DNA of 64,000 nt from Candidatus Eisenbergiella intestinipullorum (GTDB lineage Bacteria; Bacillota; Clostridia; Lachnospirales; Lachnospiraceae): assembly GCA_019119815.1 (NCBI GenBank), contig DWWH01000022.1, forward strand, positions 124,001 to 188,000, read 5' to 3'. Position 1 is the first letter of the stretch. Every line of letters starts with the position of its first letter. A program made the position numbers and the translations under genes. Shown piece after piece: positions 35,881-46,198 of the stretch. The notes under the pieces were generated by a model. That model saw only the letters and a list, made by a program, of their open reading frames with translations, was not told the origin of the DNA and did no database searches.

Positions 35881-37971
35881 ATGAACATTTACACAACCGA
35901 CAAGATCCGCAACGTCGTGCTCCTGGGACATGGCGGATCAGGCAAGACCAGTCTGGTGGAGGCAATGGCATATCTGTCCGGCATCACATCCAGAATGGGC
36001 AAGGTGAGCGACGGAAATACGGTCAGCGATTTCGGCAAGGAAGAGCAGAAGAGAAAATTTTCAATCAGCACGTCTGTGATCCCGATCGAATGGGAAGGCG
36101 TGAAGATTAACATATTGGATACTCCCGGATTTTTTGATTTCGTAGGAGAAGTAGAGGAAGCGGCAGGAGCTGCGGACGCCGCCATCATTGTCGTTTCCGG
36201 AAAGGCCGGCGTGGAGGTCGGAACGCAGAAGGCGTGGGAGCTGTGCGATAAGTATAAGCTGCCCCGCATGGTGTTCGTAACGGATATGGATATTGACAAC
36301 GCCTCCTACCGCCAGGTGGTGGAGGATATGACGGCTCTGTACGGAAAGAAGATCGCTCCGTTCCACCTTCCCATCCGGGAAAATGAGAAGTTTGTCGGCT
36401 ACATCAACGTGGTTTCGGAAAAGGCCTATCGCTGGCAGGGCAAGGAGGTCGTGGAGTGCGACATCCCCGACTACAGCAAATCCAATCTGCAGATCTGCCG
36501 CGATACGCTGCTGGAAGCGGTGGCGGAGACCAGTGAGGAATTCATGGAGCGCTACTTCGGCGGGGATACCTTCTCCGAGGCGGAGATCCGTGCGGCCATG
36601 AGAACGAATGTGGATGACGGAAGCATCGTTCCCATGTCCATGGGATCCAACATCCTCTGCCAGGGGATTTATACGCTGCTTGATGACATCGTGAAGTATA
36701 TGCCGAGTCCGGAGGGACGCAGGATTGCCGGGATCAACATGAAGACCAAGGAGATCTTCCAGGCAGATTATGATTTCTCCAAAGCGAAGAGCGCGTTCAT
36801 TTTCAAGACCATTGTAGATCCTTTTATCGGAAAGTATTCCCTGATCAAGGTCTGCTCCGGCGTGCTGAAGCCCGACGATCAGCTTTTCAACTACGACAAG
36901 GATGTGGATGAAAAGATCGGAAAGCTGTATGTGATGCAGGGAAGCAGGCCCATTGAGGTGAGCGAGCTGCATGCGGGGGACATCGGCGCTCTGGCAAAGC
37001 TGACCGGCGCGCGCACGGGCAATACGCTTTCCACAAAGAATACACCCATCGAATACGGCAAGACGGAGATTTCCGTTCCTTATACCTATAAGCGGTACAA
37101 GGCGAAAAACAAGGCGGACATTGACAAGATCTCCCAGTCCCTGACCAAGATGATGCACGAAGACCTGACCCTGAAGGTGGTCAATGATTCCGAAAATCAT
37201 CAGTCGCTTCTGTACGGTATGGGCGACCAGCATCTAGATGTGGTGGTCAGCCGCCTGATCAACGAATACAAGGTGGAGATCGAGCTGAGCAAGCCCAAGG
37301 TGGCGTTCCGTGAGACCATCCGCAAGAAATCCGATGTGGAATACAAATATAAAAAGCAGACCGGAGGACATGGGCAGTATGGGCATGTAAAGATGCGCTT
37401 TGAGCCTTCCGGAGATCTGGAGACGCCTTATGTGTTTGAACAGGAGGTTGTGGGCGGAGCGATCCCGAAGAATTACTTCCCCGCTGTGGAGAAGGGACTT
37501 CAGGAATCCGTTCAGAAGGGACCGATGGCGGCATACCCGGTAGTTGGCGTGAAGGCCATCCTGTACGACGGCTCCTACCATCCGGTGGATTCTTCCGAGA
37601 TGGCTTTCAAGATGGCGACGATCCAGGCCTTCAAGAAGGGCTTTATGGAGGCAGGCCCCGTTCTGCTTGAGCCTATCGCTTCCATGAAGGTGACGGTGCC
37701 GGATCAGTATACGGGCGACGTGATGGGCGACCTGAACAAACGCCGCGGCAGAGTGCTCGGCATGAATCCCATCGCGGGTGGAAAGCAGGTGATTGAGGCC
37801 GATGTGCCCATGATGGAGCTGTACGGCTACTGCACCGATCTTCGTTCCATGACCGGCGGCAGGGGAGATTACTCCTATGAATTTGCCCGCTATGAGCAGG
37901 CTCCTTCTGATATTCAGGAGAAGGAGGTCGCAGCGAGAGCGGCCAAACTGGAAGACGGAAACGATGATTAA
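35881..37971 (+). CDS. Elongation factor G paralogue
   Basis: 696 residues with the full EF-G layout. The G1 loop is GHGGSGKTS, G3 is DTPGFFDF, and domain IV has TGGHGQYGHVKMRFEP and VVGGAIPKNYFPAVEKG. The C-terminal end has GGRGDYSYEFARYEQAP. G4, normally NKxD, reads TDMD (about 134-137, VFVTDMDID), and the usual switch-I EF-G sequence is replaced by KVSDGNTVSDFGKEEQKRKF. It is therefore one of the accessory EF-G2-type factors and probably not the housekeeping translocase, which normally sits in the str operon with rpsL, rpsG and tuf. GGAGG precedes ATG 35881. It stands alone behind its own promoter. Confidence 0.9.
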   Translation: MNIYTTDKIRNVVLLGHGGSGKTSLVEAMAYLSGITSRMGKVSDGNTVSDFGKEEQKRKFSISTSVIPIEWEGVKINILDTPGFFDFVGEVEEAAGAADAAIIVVSGKAGVEVGTQKAWELCDKYKLPRMVFVTDMDIDNASYRQVVEDMTALYGKKIAPFHLPIRENEKFVGYINVVSEKAYRWQGKEVVECDIPDYSKSNLQICRDTLLEAVAETSEEFMERYFGGDTFSEAEIRAAMRTNVDDGSIVPMSMGSNILCQGIYTLLDDIVKYMPSPEGRRIAGINMKTKEIFQADYDFSKAKSAFIFKTIVDPFIGKYSLIKVCSGVLKPDDQLFNYDKDVDEKIGKLYVMQGSRPIEVSELHAGDIGALAKLTGARTGNTLSTKNTPIEYGKTEISVPYTYKRYKAKNKADIDKISQSLTKMMHEDLTLKVVNDSENHQSLLYGMGDQHLDVVVSRLINEYKVEIELSKPKVAFRETIRKKSDVEYKYKKQTGGHGQYGHVKMRFEPSGDLETPYVFEQEVVGGAIPKNYFPAVEKGLQESVQKGPMAAYPVVGVKAILYDGSYHPVDSSEMAFKMATIQAFKKGFMEAGPVLLEPIASMKVTVPDQYTGDVMGDLNKRRGRVLGMNPIAGGKQVIEADVPMMELYGYCTDLRSMTGGRGDYSYEFARYEQAPSDIQEKEVAARAAKLEDGNDD

Positions 37972-38073
37972 GGTCTTTTTCAGAGAAGAATAGTATGGGG
38001 CGGAAGCGGTGCGCGTTGGGGGACGCGCGCCGCTTCCTTTTGCGGTCCGGCCGGACCGTTTTCTGCCGGAGGG

Positions 38074-38180
38074 ATCCGGATGCGGGAACTCCAAGCGCTT
38101 CGCGACAGGCCGGATGCTTCCAGCCGGTCTGTTTTCGTACGGTCTGCGCAGGGAATGCGCAGACCTGGCTGAGTAGTAAC
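38074..38180 (-). repeat. MITE-like repeat, truncated copy B
   Basis: It contains CCAAGCGCTTCGCGACAGGC and CGGATGCTTCCAGCCGGTCT, then the stem GGTCTGCGCA/TGCGCAGACC, ending GGCTGAGTAGTAAC. Only the far end is changed or lost (GGATCCGGATGCGGGAACT). Confidence 0.8.
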
Positions 38181-38210
38181 CATAAATCACAAAATACCAC
38201 AAAAATTATG

Positions 38211-38239
38211 TTGATTCACGACCGAATTGGGTGTATTAT
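38211..38239 (+). promoter_or_regulatory. Promoter of rhaD
   Basis: TTGATT (38211-38216), a 17-base spacer and TATTAT (38234-38239). Confidence 0.6.
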
Positions 38240-38360
38240 GAAGTATAAGAGCAAAAAGTGGGGAAAAGATCACAAAACAACAGATTCTGTGACCGCAGTG
38301 CTGAGCGGGAGGTTCAGCATTCGCTCCCCGGTGCAAAAGCGTTTTGAAATGGAGGCAAAA

Positions 38361-39188
38361 ATGAAAATTCTGGATGCAAAATTTGTACAGGACTTTATCA
38401 GGATGGCGAATGACGGCTATCTGCAGGGGTGGCATGAAAGAAACGGCGGCAACCTCTCCTACCGGATCAGACCGGAAGAGGTGGAAAGCATCAGAGACTG
38501 CCTGGATGAAGAGGGAGAATGGACGCCCATCGGTGTCAGCGTGCCGCTTCTTGCCGGAGAATTTTTCATGGTGACGGGAACCGGGAAGTATTTCAGGAAC
38601 ATCATCATCGCTCCGGAATCCTGTCTGACGATCATCGAAATTGACGGAACGGGTGAAAACTACCGCAAACGCTGGGGACTGGTGGAGGGCGGCGGCCCTA
38701 CCAGCGAGCTTCCCACCCATCTGATGAACCATGAGGTGAAGAAGCGTCTCAGCGGCGGAAAGCATCGGGTGATCTATCATGCGCATACCACGAATGTGAT
38801 CGCATTGACCTTTGTGCTGCCTCTGAAGGATGAGATCTTCACCAGAGAACTGTGGGAAATGGCTACGGAATGCCCTGTCGTATTTCCGGACGGCGTAGGA
38901 GTAGTCGGCTGGATGGTGCCCGGCGGCAGAGAGATTGCCATCGAGACCGGAAAGCTGATGGAGAAGTACGATGCGGTGATCTGGGCGCATCATGGCATGT
39001 TCTGTTCCGGAGAAACATTTGACGCTACCTTCGGCCTGATGCATACGATTGAAAAGTCGGCGGAGATCCTGATCAAGGTGCTTTCCATGAAGCCGGACAA
39101 GCTGCAGACCATCACTCCCGATAACTTCCGTGATCTGGCAGGAGCCTTCCACCTGGAGCTTCCGGAACGGTTCCTTTACGAGAAATGA
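38361..39188 (+). CDS. rhaD: Rhamnulose-1-phosphate aldolase
   Basis: 275 residues, matching the length of the E. coli enzyme. A class II aldolase with GWHERNGGNLSYRI, FMVTGTGKYFRNI, GGGPTSELPTHLMNHEVK, zinc-binding HAHTTNVIALTFV, FPDGVGVVGWMVPG, AHHGMFCSG and TFGLMHTIEKSAE. It splits rhamnulose-1-phosphate into dihydroxyacetone phosphate and lactaldehyde. Normally it sits with rhaA and rhaB; here no other rhamnose gene is nearby. ATG 38361 has GGAGG five bases upstream in the context ATGGAGGCAAAAATG, the same layout as the leader repeats. Confidence 0.93.
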   Translation: MKILDAKFVQDFIRMANDGYLQGWHERNGGNLSYRIRPEEVESIRDCLDEEGEWTPIGVSVPLLAGEFFMVTGTGKYFRNIIIAPESCLTIIEIDGTGENYRKRWGLVEGGGPTSELPTHLMNHEVKKRLSGGKHRVIYHAHTTNVIALTFVLPLKDEIFTRELWEMATECPVVFPDGVGVVGWMVPGGREIAIETGKLMEKYDAVIWAHHGMFCSGETFDATFGLMHTIEKSAEILIKVLSMKPDKLQTITPDNFRDLAGAFHLELPERFLYEK

Positions 39189-39311
39189 CAGAACTCTTCT
39201 GTTTGTCTGGCACAAACGGCTCTTTCGTGATATAATGGGCGAAAAGCGGTTATCCTGTAAAAGAGGCCGCAATACAGCCGCCGGCGGAGCCCGGCAGAAA
39301 AAGAGGAGAAA

Positions 39312-40952
39312 ATGAAAAAAGGAATCCTGTATCCGATCATCGGAGCTGTCGCTCTCATAGCGGCGTTTGTCTACTATTATATTACACTTCCGGCTATCAA
39401 CATTCATTCCAGCGGCTTCTGGTTTTTCCTGATGGGGGCCATCGCAGCGGTGATGCTGGTCTATATGATCCGGAAGCTGGGGAAGGAGGCTGCTTCCTCA
39501 GGAGTGGCCTCCCTGCATTTTTCTCTGCGGGAATATCCTCTGCTGAAATGGCTGGGGATCCTGCTGCTGGTGGTGCTGGCCGCTTATGGGATCGGAACCC
39601 TGCTGTCCTCGCCGGTCATCAATGCGAAGAAATACCAGCAGCTCATGACCGTGGAGACCCGGAATTTTTCAGAGGATATCAAAGAGGCGGATTACCGTTC
39701 GATTCCGCTTCTGGATAAGGATTCCGCCGCCCTTCTGGGGGACCGGAAAATGGGAAGCCTGGTGGATATGGTTTCCCAGTTTGAAGTGGCGGACGATTAT
39801 ACCCAGATCAACTATAACAATATTCCGGTGCGCGTTACGCCCCTGGTCTATGCCAACCCCATCAAGTGGCTGACCAATCAGAAAAACGGGATCCCCGCCT
39901 ATATCCGCATCGACATGACGACCCAGGATACGGAATGCGTCATGCTGGAGGAGGGCATCAAATATTCCAAATCGGAGTATTTCAACCGGAACCTGTACCG
40001 CCATCTGCGCTTTCACTTCCCCACCTATATTTTCGGGGATCAGCTGTTCTTTGAGATCGACGATGACGGCGTGCCCTACTGGGTCTGCCCGGTGAAAAAG
40101 TTCAACATCGGCCTGTTCGGCGGAGAAACGGTGGGCCGGGTGGTTCTGGTCAACGCCATCACGGGAGAGTGCACCGACTATGCGGTGGAGGATGTGCCGA
40201 CCTGGATCGACAAGGTGTATTCCGCCGAGCTTCTGATGCAGCTCTATGATTATTACGGCATGTATCAGCATGGCTTTTTCAACAGTGTTCTGGGACAGAG
40301 AGACTGTCTGGTAACGACCAATGGATACAATTATCTGGCGCTGGATGACGATGTGTGGGTGTATACGGGGGTGACCTCCGTGAATGGGGATCAGTCCAAC
40401 GTGGGCTTTGTGCTCATGAATCAGCGCACCATGGAAACCCGCTATTACGAGGTAGAGGGCGCTACCGAGCTTTCCGCCATGTCCTCCGCGGAAGGCCAGG
40501 TGCAGAACCTGGGATACCGGGCTTCCTTCCCGCTTCTTTTGAATATCGCGGATGAGCCCACCTATTTTATGGCGCTCAAGGACGACGCAGGGCTGGTGAA
40601 GAAATATGCCATGGTCAATGTCCAGAAGTATCAGTGGGTTGCCATCGGGGATACGATTGAAGAGTGTGAGAAGGATTATAAGGAGCTTCTGTCTACCAAT
40701 GGAATCGTCAGTCAGAATCAGGGAGAAAGCCTGGAAATATCCGGGGTGATCGAGCTGATCGCGCCGGTCGTCATCGATGGCGGCACCCATTATTATATCG
40801 GAATCACCGGAAGCGACGAGCTGTTCGACGTGGATGTCTCTGAGGAAGGCATGTATGAAATCGTGCGTTACCAGGAGGGCGACCGGATCAGCCTGGTCTA
40901 TACGGAGAATTATGGCTTAAATCCGGTACAGGAAATCCGGGATGACGGCTGA
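39312..40952 (+). CDS. Membrane protein of unknown function (546 aa)
   Basis: Three hydrophobic helices lie in the first 105 residues (ILYPIIGAVALIAAFVYYYI, FWFFLMGAIAAVMLVYMI, LLKWLGILLLVVLAAYGIGT). They are followed by a soluble domain of about 440 residues with no recognised motif (for example IPVRVTPLVYANPIKWLTNQ and YWVCPVKKFNIGLFGGETVG). The C-terminal part appears outside the membrane. ATG 39312 follows an AAAAGAGGAGAA site. The stop codon TGA (40950-40952) lies inside a solo end of the MITE-like repeat, so the protein end may have been altered by insertion. The function is unknown. Confidence 0.8.
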   Translation: MKKGILYPIIGAVALIAAFVYYYITLPAINIHSSGFWFFLMGAIAAVMLVYMIRKLGKEAASSGVASLHFSLREYPLLKWLGILLLVVLAAYGIGTLLSSPVINAKKYQQLMTVETRNFSEDIKEADYRSIPLLDKDSAALLGDRKMGSLVDMVSQFEVADDYTQINYNNIPVRVTPLVYANPIKWLTNQKNGIPAYIRIDMTTQDTECVMLEEGIKYSKSEYFNRNLYRHLRFHFPTYIFGDQLFFEIDDDGVPYWVCPVKKFNIGLFGGETVGRVVLVNAITGECTDYAVEDVPTWIDKVYSAELLMQLYDYYGMYQHGFFNSVLGQRDCLVTTNGYNYLALDDDVWVYTGVTSVNGDQSNVGFVLMNQRTMETRYYEVEGATELSAMSSAEGQVQNLGYRASFPLLLNIADEPTYFMALKDDAGLVKKYAMVNVQKYQWVAIGDTIEECEKDYKELLSTNGIVSQNQGESLEISGVIELIAPVVIDGGTHYYIGITGSDELFDVDVSEEGMYEIVRYQEGDRISLVYTENYGLNPVQEIRDDG

Positions 40953-40960
40953 GTAGTAAC
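40947..40960 (-). repeat. Solo end of MITE-like repeat
   Basis: GGCTGAGTAGTAAC is identical to the last 14 bases of copy B. Its TGA is used as the stop codon of the preceding gene. Confidence 0.6.
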
Positions 40961-40990
40961 CTGAGGAGAGCAAATTTTGTGCGTAACAGC

Positions 40991-41019
40991 TTGACAAACC
41001 CGTGTCCTGCCCTTAAAAT
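40991..41019 (+). promoter_or_regulatory. Promoter of leuS
   Basis: TTGACA (40991-40996), a 17-base spacer and TAAAAT (41014-41019). Confidence 0.8.
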
Positions 41020-41035
41020 AAGGAAAGTCAATAAT

Positions 41036-41290
41036 AAAGCGACGATGAGGAAGAGTAGAAGGCAAGCGTTTCAGAGAGCCGCCGGATGGTGCGAGGCGGC
41101 AGCGCCCAGCTTTGAACTGGCCTCTGAGCTCCCTTTGCCAAAGCAGGGCGAGTAGTGAAGGGCGGGAAGTCCCGTTACAGACAGAAACGAGTGCGCGGCG
41201 TGCTGCATCATCAGCTCTGCCGTGAAACAGAGTGGTACCGCGGAAGCTGCCCTTCCGTCTCTGGAAACGGAGACGGAAGGGCTTTTTTCA
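41036..41290 (+). promoter_or_regulatory. T-box leader of leuS
   Basis: The T-box sequence AGTGGTACCGCGG is at 41231-41243. The terminator stem GCCCTTCCGTCTC/GAGACGGAAGGGC with TTTTTT is at about 41248-41287. A specifier-loop candidate CTG lies at 41117-41119 within the 5' stem region. Uncharged tRNA-Leu should stabilise the antiterminator and allow leuS expression. Confidence 0.92.
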
Positions 41291-41333
41291 TGGAATCGGT
41301 AATCATTTTATTGGAAAGGCTGTTGGAGGAAAA

Positions 41334-43751
41334 ATGGAAAAGGTTTACAATCCGAAAGAGATCGAGAGAAAATGGCAGAAGATCTGGGAGGACGAGAAGG
41401 CGTTTGTCGCTGTGGACGATTACAGCAAGCCCAAGTATTACGCGCTGGTGGAGTTCCCCTATCCGTCAGGACAGGGACTGCATGTGGGACATCCCAGACC
41501 GTATACAGCGCTGGATATTGTGGCAAGAAAGAGAAGGATGGAGGGCTACAACGTGCTGTATCCCATGGGATGGGACGCGTTCGGACTGCCCACGGAGAAC
41601 TACGCGATCAAGAATCACATCCATCCGAAGATCGTGACGAAGAATAATGTACATCATTTTAAATCCCAGCTTCAGTCCCTCGGCTATTCCTTTGACTGGG
41701 ACAGGGAGATCAACACCACCGATCCCGACTATTATAAGTGGACTCAGTGGATTTTCCTGAAGCTGTTCAAGGCCGGTCTCGCCTACAAGGCGGAGATGCC
41801 GATCAACTGGTGTACTTCCTGCAAGGTCGGACTTGCCAATGAAGAGGTGGTGAACGGCCGCTGCGAGCGCTGCGGCAGCGAGGTCATCCGTAAGGTCAAG
41901 AGTCAGTGGATGCTGAAAATCACGGCATACGCGGACAAGCTGATCGACGGGCTGGATACGGTAGACTATATCGAACGCGTCAAGGTATCTCAGAAGAACT
42001 GGATCGGACGTTCCCAGGGCGCAGAGGTGGATTTCTCCATTAAGGGAAAAGAGGAAAAGCTGCGCATTTACACCACCAGACCGGATACGCTGTTCGGCGT
42101 GACCTACATGGTCATTTCCCCGGAGCATCCCTATATCGAGAAGTTCGCGGATGAGATTCAGAACATGGACGAGATCCGGGCCTATCAGGAACAGGCTGCT
42201 AGAAAGTCCGACTTCGAGCGTTCCGAACTTGCCAAGGACAAGACGGGCGTCATGATTCAGGGACTTACCGCTATTAACCCGGTCAACAATGAGGAGATTC
42301 CCATCTGGGTTTCCGACTACGTGCTGATGAGCTACGGAACGGGCGCCATCATGGCCGTTCCCGCCCATGACGAAAGAGACTGGGAGTTCGCGAAGAAATT
42401 CAACATGCCCATCATTCAGGTGGTGGAGAGCAGCGCCGGTCCGGTTGACGTAAATGAAGCCGCCTTTACGGACGTTGCCACCGGAAAGCTGGTCAATTCC
42501 GGATTCCTGAATGGGCTGGAGGTGACGGAAGCGAAGAAGGCCATCATCGAATATCTGGAGAAAAACGGCTTTGGTACGCCCAAGACCAATTACAAGCTCA
42601 GAGACTGGGTGTTCTCCAGACAGCGCTACTGGGGAGAGCCGATCCCGATCGTGCACTGCCCGAAATGCGGTTATGTGCCGCTGCCGGAGGATCAGCTTCC
42701 GCTGGAGCTTCCCGACGTGGAAAGCTATATGCCCACCGATAACGGAGAATCTCCGCTCGCAGCGATGAGAGACTGGGTGGAGACCACCTGTCCCTGCTGC
42801 GGAGGACCGGCGGAAAGGGAGACGGACACCATGCCTCAGTGGGCAGGCTCTTCCTGGTACTTCCTGCGCTATACGGACCCGCACAACGATAAGGCTCTCG
42901 CAAGCCCGGAGGCTTTAAAATACTGGCTTCCCGTTGACTGGTACAACGGCGGAATGGAGCACACCACCCTGCATCTTCTGTACTCCCGCTTCTGGCACCG
43001 CTTCCTGTATGACCAGGGCGTGGTACCCTGTCCGGAACCCTATCAGAAGAGAACCTCTCACGGCATGATCCTGGGAGAAAACGGGGAGAAGATGAGCAAA
43101 TCCCGCGGAAACGTGGTGAATCCGGACGATATCGTGAACGATTTCGGCGCGGACACCCTGCGCACCTATGAGATGTTCATCGGCGCCTTTGATTTAAGCG
43201 CCGCCTGGAGTCAGGAGGGCGTGAAGGGCTGCCGCCGCTTCCTGGACCGTGTCTGGAAGCTGCAGGAGCTGGTGACGGATGAGAAGGGCTACTCCAAAGA
43301 TCTGGAAACGAAGATGCATCAGACCATCAAGAAGGTTTCCAACGATTATGAGAACCTGAAATACAATACCGGCATCGCGGCCCTGATGTCCCTGATCAAC
43401 GATTTCTACAAGGCAGGAAAGGTGACGAGGGATGAGTTCAAGACCTTCCTCATCCTGCTGAATCCGGTGGCTCCTCATATCACGGAGGAACTCTGGGAAA
43501 TGGAGGGCTATGGCGGAAGGCTGTATCAGACCGCATGGCCTGTCTGGGATGAGGCGAAAACCGTGGAGTCTGTGATCGAAGTTGCCGTACAGGTGAATGG
43601 AAAGGTACGTGCTACCGTGAAGTTGCCTGCTGACGTGGATAAGGATACGGCGATCGCTGCCGGAAAGGAAGCGGTTGCAGACAGACTTACCGGAAATATC
43701 GTAAAGGAGATCTACGTGCCCGGAAAGATCATCAATATCGTATGTAAATAA
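41334..43751 (+). CDS. leuS: Leucyl-tRNA synthetase
   Basis: 805 residues, the usual length. The class I HIGH motif is HVGH in [19 protein letters not shown], and KMSKS is at about 586-590 ([12 protein letters not shown]). The editing domain has [20 protein letters not shown], and the zinc segment has CPKCGY...CPCCG. It charges tRNA-Leu. ATG 41334 follows GGAGGA; longer readings would begin inside the T-box. Confidence 0.97.
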   Translation: MEKVYNPKEIERKWQKIWEDEKAFVAVDDYSKPKYYALVEFPYPSGQGLHVGHPRPYTALDIVARKRRMEGYNVLYPMGWDAFGLPTENYAIKNHIHPKIVTKNNVHHFKSQLQSLGYSFDWDREINTTDPDYYKWTQWIFLKLFKAGLAYKAEMPINWCTSCKVGLANEEVVNGRCERCGSEVIRKVKSQWMLKITAYADKLIDGLDTVDYIERVKVSQKNWIGRSQGAEVDFSIKGKEEKLRIYTTRPDTLFGVTYMVISPEHPYIEKFADEIQNMDEIRAYQEQAARKSDFERSELAKDKTGVMIQGLTAINPVNNEEIPIWVSDYVLMSYGTGAIMAVPAHDERDWEFAKKFNMPIIQVVESSAGPVDVNEAAFTDVATGKLVNSGFLNGLEVTEAKKAIIEYLEKNGFGTPKTNYKLRDWVFSRQRYWGEPIPIVHCPKCGYVPLPEDQLPLELPDVESYMPTDNGESPLAAMRDWVETTCPCCGGPAERETDTMPQWAGSSWYFLRYTDPHNDKALASPEALKYWLPVDWYNGGMEHTTLHLLYSRFWHRFLYDQGVVPCPEPYQKRTSHGMILGENGEKMSKSRGNVVNPDDIVNDFGADTLRTYEMFIGAFDLSAAWSQEGVKGCRRFLDRVWKLQELVTDEKGYSKDLETKMHQTIKKVSNDYENLKYNTGIAALMSLINDFYKAGKVTRDEFKTFLILLNPVAPHITEELWEMEGYGGRLYQTAWPVWDEAKTVESVIEVAVQVNGKVRATVKLPADVDKDTAIAAGKEAVADRLTGNIVKEIYVPGKIINIVCK

Positions 43752-43775
43752 GACTGTCAATTCAGAAAAAGCAGG

Positions 43776-43827
43776 AAAAACGTTCCGGCCCGCATGTCCG
43801 ATATGGACGGCGGGCCGGAACGTTTTT
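43776..43827. terminator. Bidirectional terminator
   Basis: AAAAACGTTCCGGCCCGC (43776-43793) pairs with GCGGGCCGGAACGTTTTT (43810-43827). It serves leuS and the converging ABC operon. Confidence 0.9.
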
Positions 43828-43873
43828 AGCCGCAGGCCGGATCAATGTTCAAAGGCGCTGCTGTCTGACGAAA

Positions 43874-46198
43874 TTACTGCTGGAGCCGGATAACGTCCAC
43901 GATTGCCATTCTGCTGATCCGCCGGATGGGGCGTCTGATCGCACCGGCCGCGGACGCAAGGCAGAGAAACACGATCAAAAGAAGGGAACCCACAGGGATG
44001 CGCCATGCGGTTCCCCATTTATCCGCAATCAGGAACTGGAACATCAGCCTGTTTAACGGCAGGCCCAGGACGCATCCGACAACACAGCCGAGTATCGCGT
44101 AGGTAAAGGCCTCCGCCGCAATCATCCGGGCAAGCTGACTGGCCCCCATTCCGATAGAACGCATCATGCCGTACTGCCTTGTTCTGGACGTTGTGCTGGC
44201 GTTCATGCTGTTGAAAATATGAAATACCGTGATCAGCGCGATAATGATGAGGAAGCCGTAAATAAACACCGCGCCTGTATAGTAGGAGCTTTGGGATTCG
44301 GAATTGGTAAGCCTTCTGTCAGAAACGGTACTGTCGGATGGGATCATGTTCCGTATGGCGGAAACCGTATCATCCCCGCCGGTGGAAGAAAACTGAACAT
44401 CAATCGCCGTATAGCCGGAATCGCCGGCCAGAGCGGCAAAGGCCCGTTCCGAGCAGATCATGTATCCGCTGCCGCCCGCTGTACCGGCTGAAGCCGCCTC
44501 CAGTATTCCGGCAATCGTTACCTGCTTATCACCGGAAGGGGTATGAAGGATTACGGTATCTCCAGCCTTCCAGTTTACGCCATTCTGATAAGTGACCAGA
44601 ACATGATCTGTAAGTTCCATGGCAGGCCTGATGCTGCCCTCATTCAATTCTTCTCTGGCCCACCTGAACTGGTTATCCTCGTAGGAAAGGAGCGTGACAG
44701 TTCCTGTTCCGGAATCAGAGGAAACTGAAAGACCGGCCATTTCCATCCGGCCAAAAACGTTGTCCACCCCCTGTATTTCGCTGATCTGTTTCACCAGCGA
44801 CTTCTCCAGAGGCGTATTTCCCATTGTAATCGATACATCTGCCGCCGACGGAGAGAGCGCGGGCATCCCCTGATTGAGAAAGACCACCATAACCTGAAAC
44901 GACAGGAACATCATGATGCTGACAGCAAACGAACAGGTCATGAGGAACAGATTCTTTCTGTCGGACAGCGCGTGGAAAATTCCCATGCCGGTTTCGATGT
45001 GAAACAGCCTTGTATTTGCAGCCCTTCTGTTCTGCGTAAACTGCGCGCTGCCGTTTATTGCGGTGACCGGTGATACTCCGGAAGCCCTTTTCGCCGGGGA
45101 CAGGGATGCCAGCAGCACGATCAGAACACCGGTCAGAGCACCGGCAATCAGTCCGCCTGCACTGACCGGAAAAAGCGGTAGCTCTGAAAAGCGTTCCCCG
45201 CTGATGGATTTCAGCAGAAAGCAGGCGCCCCATGTAAGGATCTGTCCGGCAGCCAGCCCGGCCGGTACGCCCTTCCCGCATTGGCGCAGCCCCTGAAGAA
45301 TGACGAAGTGCCTGACCTGTGCTCTGGATGCGCCCAGGCAGCGCAGAAGGCCATAAAACTGAATCCGTTCCAGAACATTTGTGCGAAAGCTGGAGGCAAT
45401 CATTACTGCGCCGGCAATCAGCACCAGAAGGACGAGAAAGCCTGCGACGATATACAGGGACTGCATGGTGCTGTTTTCGCTTTGTCCCATCAGTCCAAGA
45501 AGCGCCGAGTTTTCGTTTACCTGACGGTCTGAAAGGTTATACTGCGCTTTGATTTCCTTCATGGCCTTCTGAATGTTGACGCCGCCTTTGAACTGAACGC
45601 GGAACGTGGTTCCGTCTGCAGCATTTTCATCCGCGATCCGGCGAAAACCTTCCTCTGTCAATACCATACCGTATACATCCGCCTGAAGCAGACTTCCCAT
45701 ATCGGCAAGGACGCCGGTAATGCGGTATTTTCGGCTGGAACCGTCCGGCACCGTAACGGTAACCGTATCGCCAATTGCAAGGCCCAGCTGTCTGCAGGCC
45801 GTTTGATTCAATAATGCTTCATCGGGACGGACGGGGTAGGAGCCGCTTTCCATCTCCATTTCTGTCAAAATGGAAAAGGTGTCCTCATCCGCGCCCGCAA
45901 AGCTGACCGTTTTGGAGCCGATGGAGCCGGAACTTCCCTGATAAGCCCATCCGCAGAGGGCAACATCGATCCGCGCCTTTATCAGTTCCGCCGTCTGTTC
46001 GTCAATACCGGTCAGACTGATGTGGTATTCTCCATTCGTTTTGATAAAATAATTTTTCTGCGCGCGCAGCGCCATGTCCGCCATGCTGAAAATGGCGGTT
46101 ACCAGCAGCACCGAAAGGGCAATACAGAGCGCTGAAATCCGGCTGCTCCTGCGGTGTACCTTTTCATATTGCGGCACCAGTCCAAGATAGCTTTTCAA
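43874..46198 (-). CDS. ABC transporter permease with two FtsX domains
   Basis: 774 residues. One N-terminal helix with an outer MacB-like domain is followed by an FtsX domain (about 240-380). There is then a second helix with an outer domain and a C-terminal FtsX domain (about 640-770) with MRSIGMGASQLARMIAAEAF. This is the LolE/MacB-type 'ABC3' layout used to export or extract peptides and lipids rather than import. It overlaps the ATPase gene by four bases (46195-46198) and is the last gene of a four-gene operon with a histidine kinase and regulator. The substrate is unknown; antimicrobial-peptide resistance is a reasonable guess. Confidence 0.9.
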   Translation of the reverse strand: MKSYLGLVPQYEKVHRRSSRISALCIALSVLLVTAIFSMADMALRAQKNYFIKTNGEYHISLTGIDEQTAELIKARIDVALCGWAYQGSSGSIGSKTVSFAGADEDTFSILTEMEMESGSYPVRPDEALLNQTACRQLGLAIGDTVTVTVPDGSSRKYRITGVLADMGSLLQADVYGMVLTEEGFRRIADENAADGTTFRVQFKGGVNIQKAMKEIKAQYNLSDRQVNENSALLGLMGQSENSTMQSLYIVAGFLVLLVLIAGAVMIASSFRTNVLERIQFYGLLRCLGASRAQVRHFVILQGLRQCGKGVPAGLAAGQILTWGACFLLKSISGERFSELPLFPVSAGGLIAGALTGVLIVLLASLSPAKRASGVSPVTAINGSAQFTQNRRAANTRLFHIETGMGIFHALSDRKNLFLMTCSFAVSIMMFLSFQVMVVFLNQGMPALSPSAADVSITMGNTPLEKSLVKQISEIQGVDNVFGRMEMAGLSVSSDSGTGTVTLLSYEDNQFRWAREELNEGSIRPAMELTDHVLVTYQNGVNWKAGDTVILHTPSGDKQVTIAGILEAASAGTAGGSGYMICSERAFAALAGDSGYTAIDVQFSSTGGDDTVSAIRNMIPSDSTVSDRRLTNSESQSSYYTGAVFIYGFLIIIALITVFHIFNSMNASTTSRTRQYGMMRSIGMGASQLARMIAAEAFTYAILGCVVGCVLGLPLNRLMFQFLIADKWGTAWRIPVGSLLLIVFLCLASAAGAIRRPIRRISRMAIVDVIRLQQ

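Larger units (their letters stand above)
37972..38360. other. Intergenic region between the EF-G paralogue and rhaD
   Basis: It holds MITE-like copy B (38074-38180), a promoter (38211-38239) and a roughly 120-base leader with a TGCTGA/TCAGCA stem. An open frame from 37995 through this region into rhaD is not a gene start. Confidence 0.6.

Noticed and set aside
40991-41333. Longer leuS start at 41232
   Set aside because: It would begin inside the T-box and terminator; ATG 41334 has GGAGGA and a normal LeuRS N-terminus.
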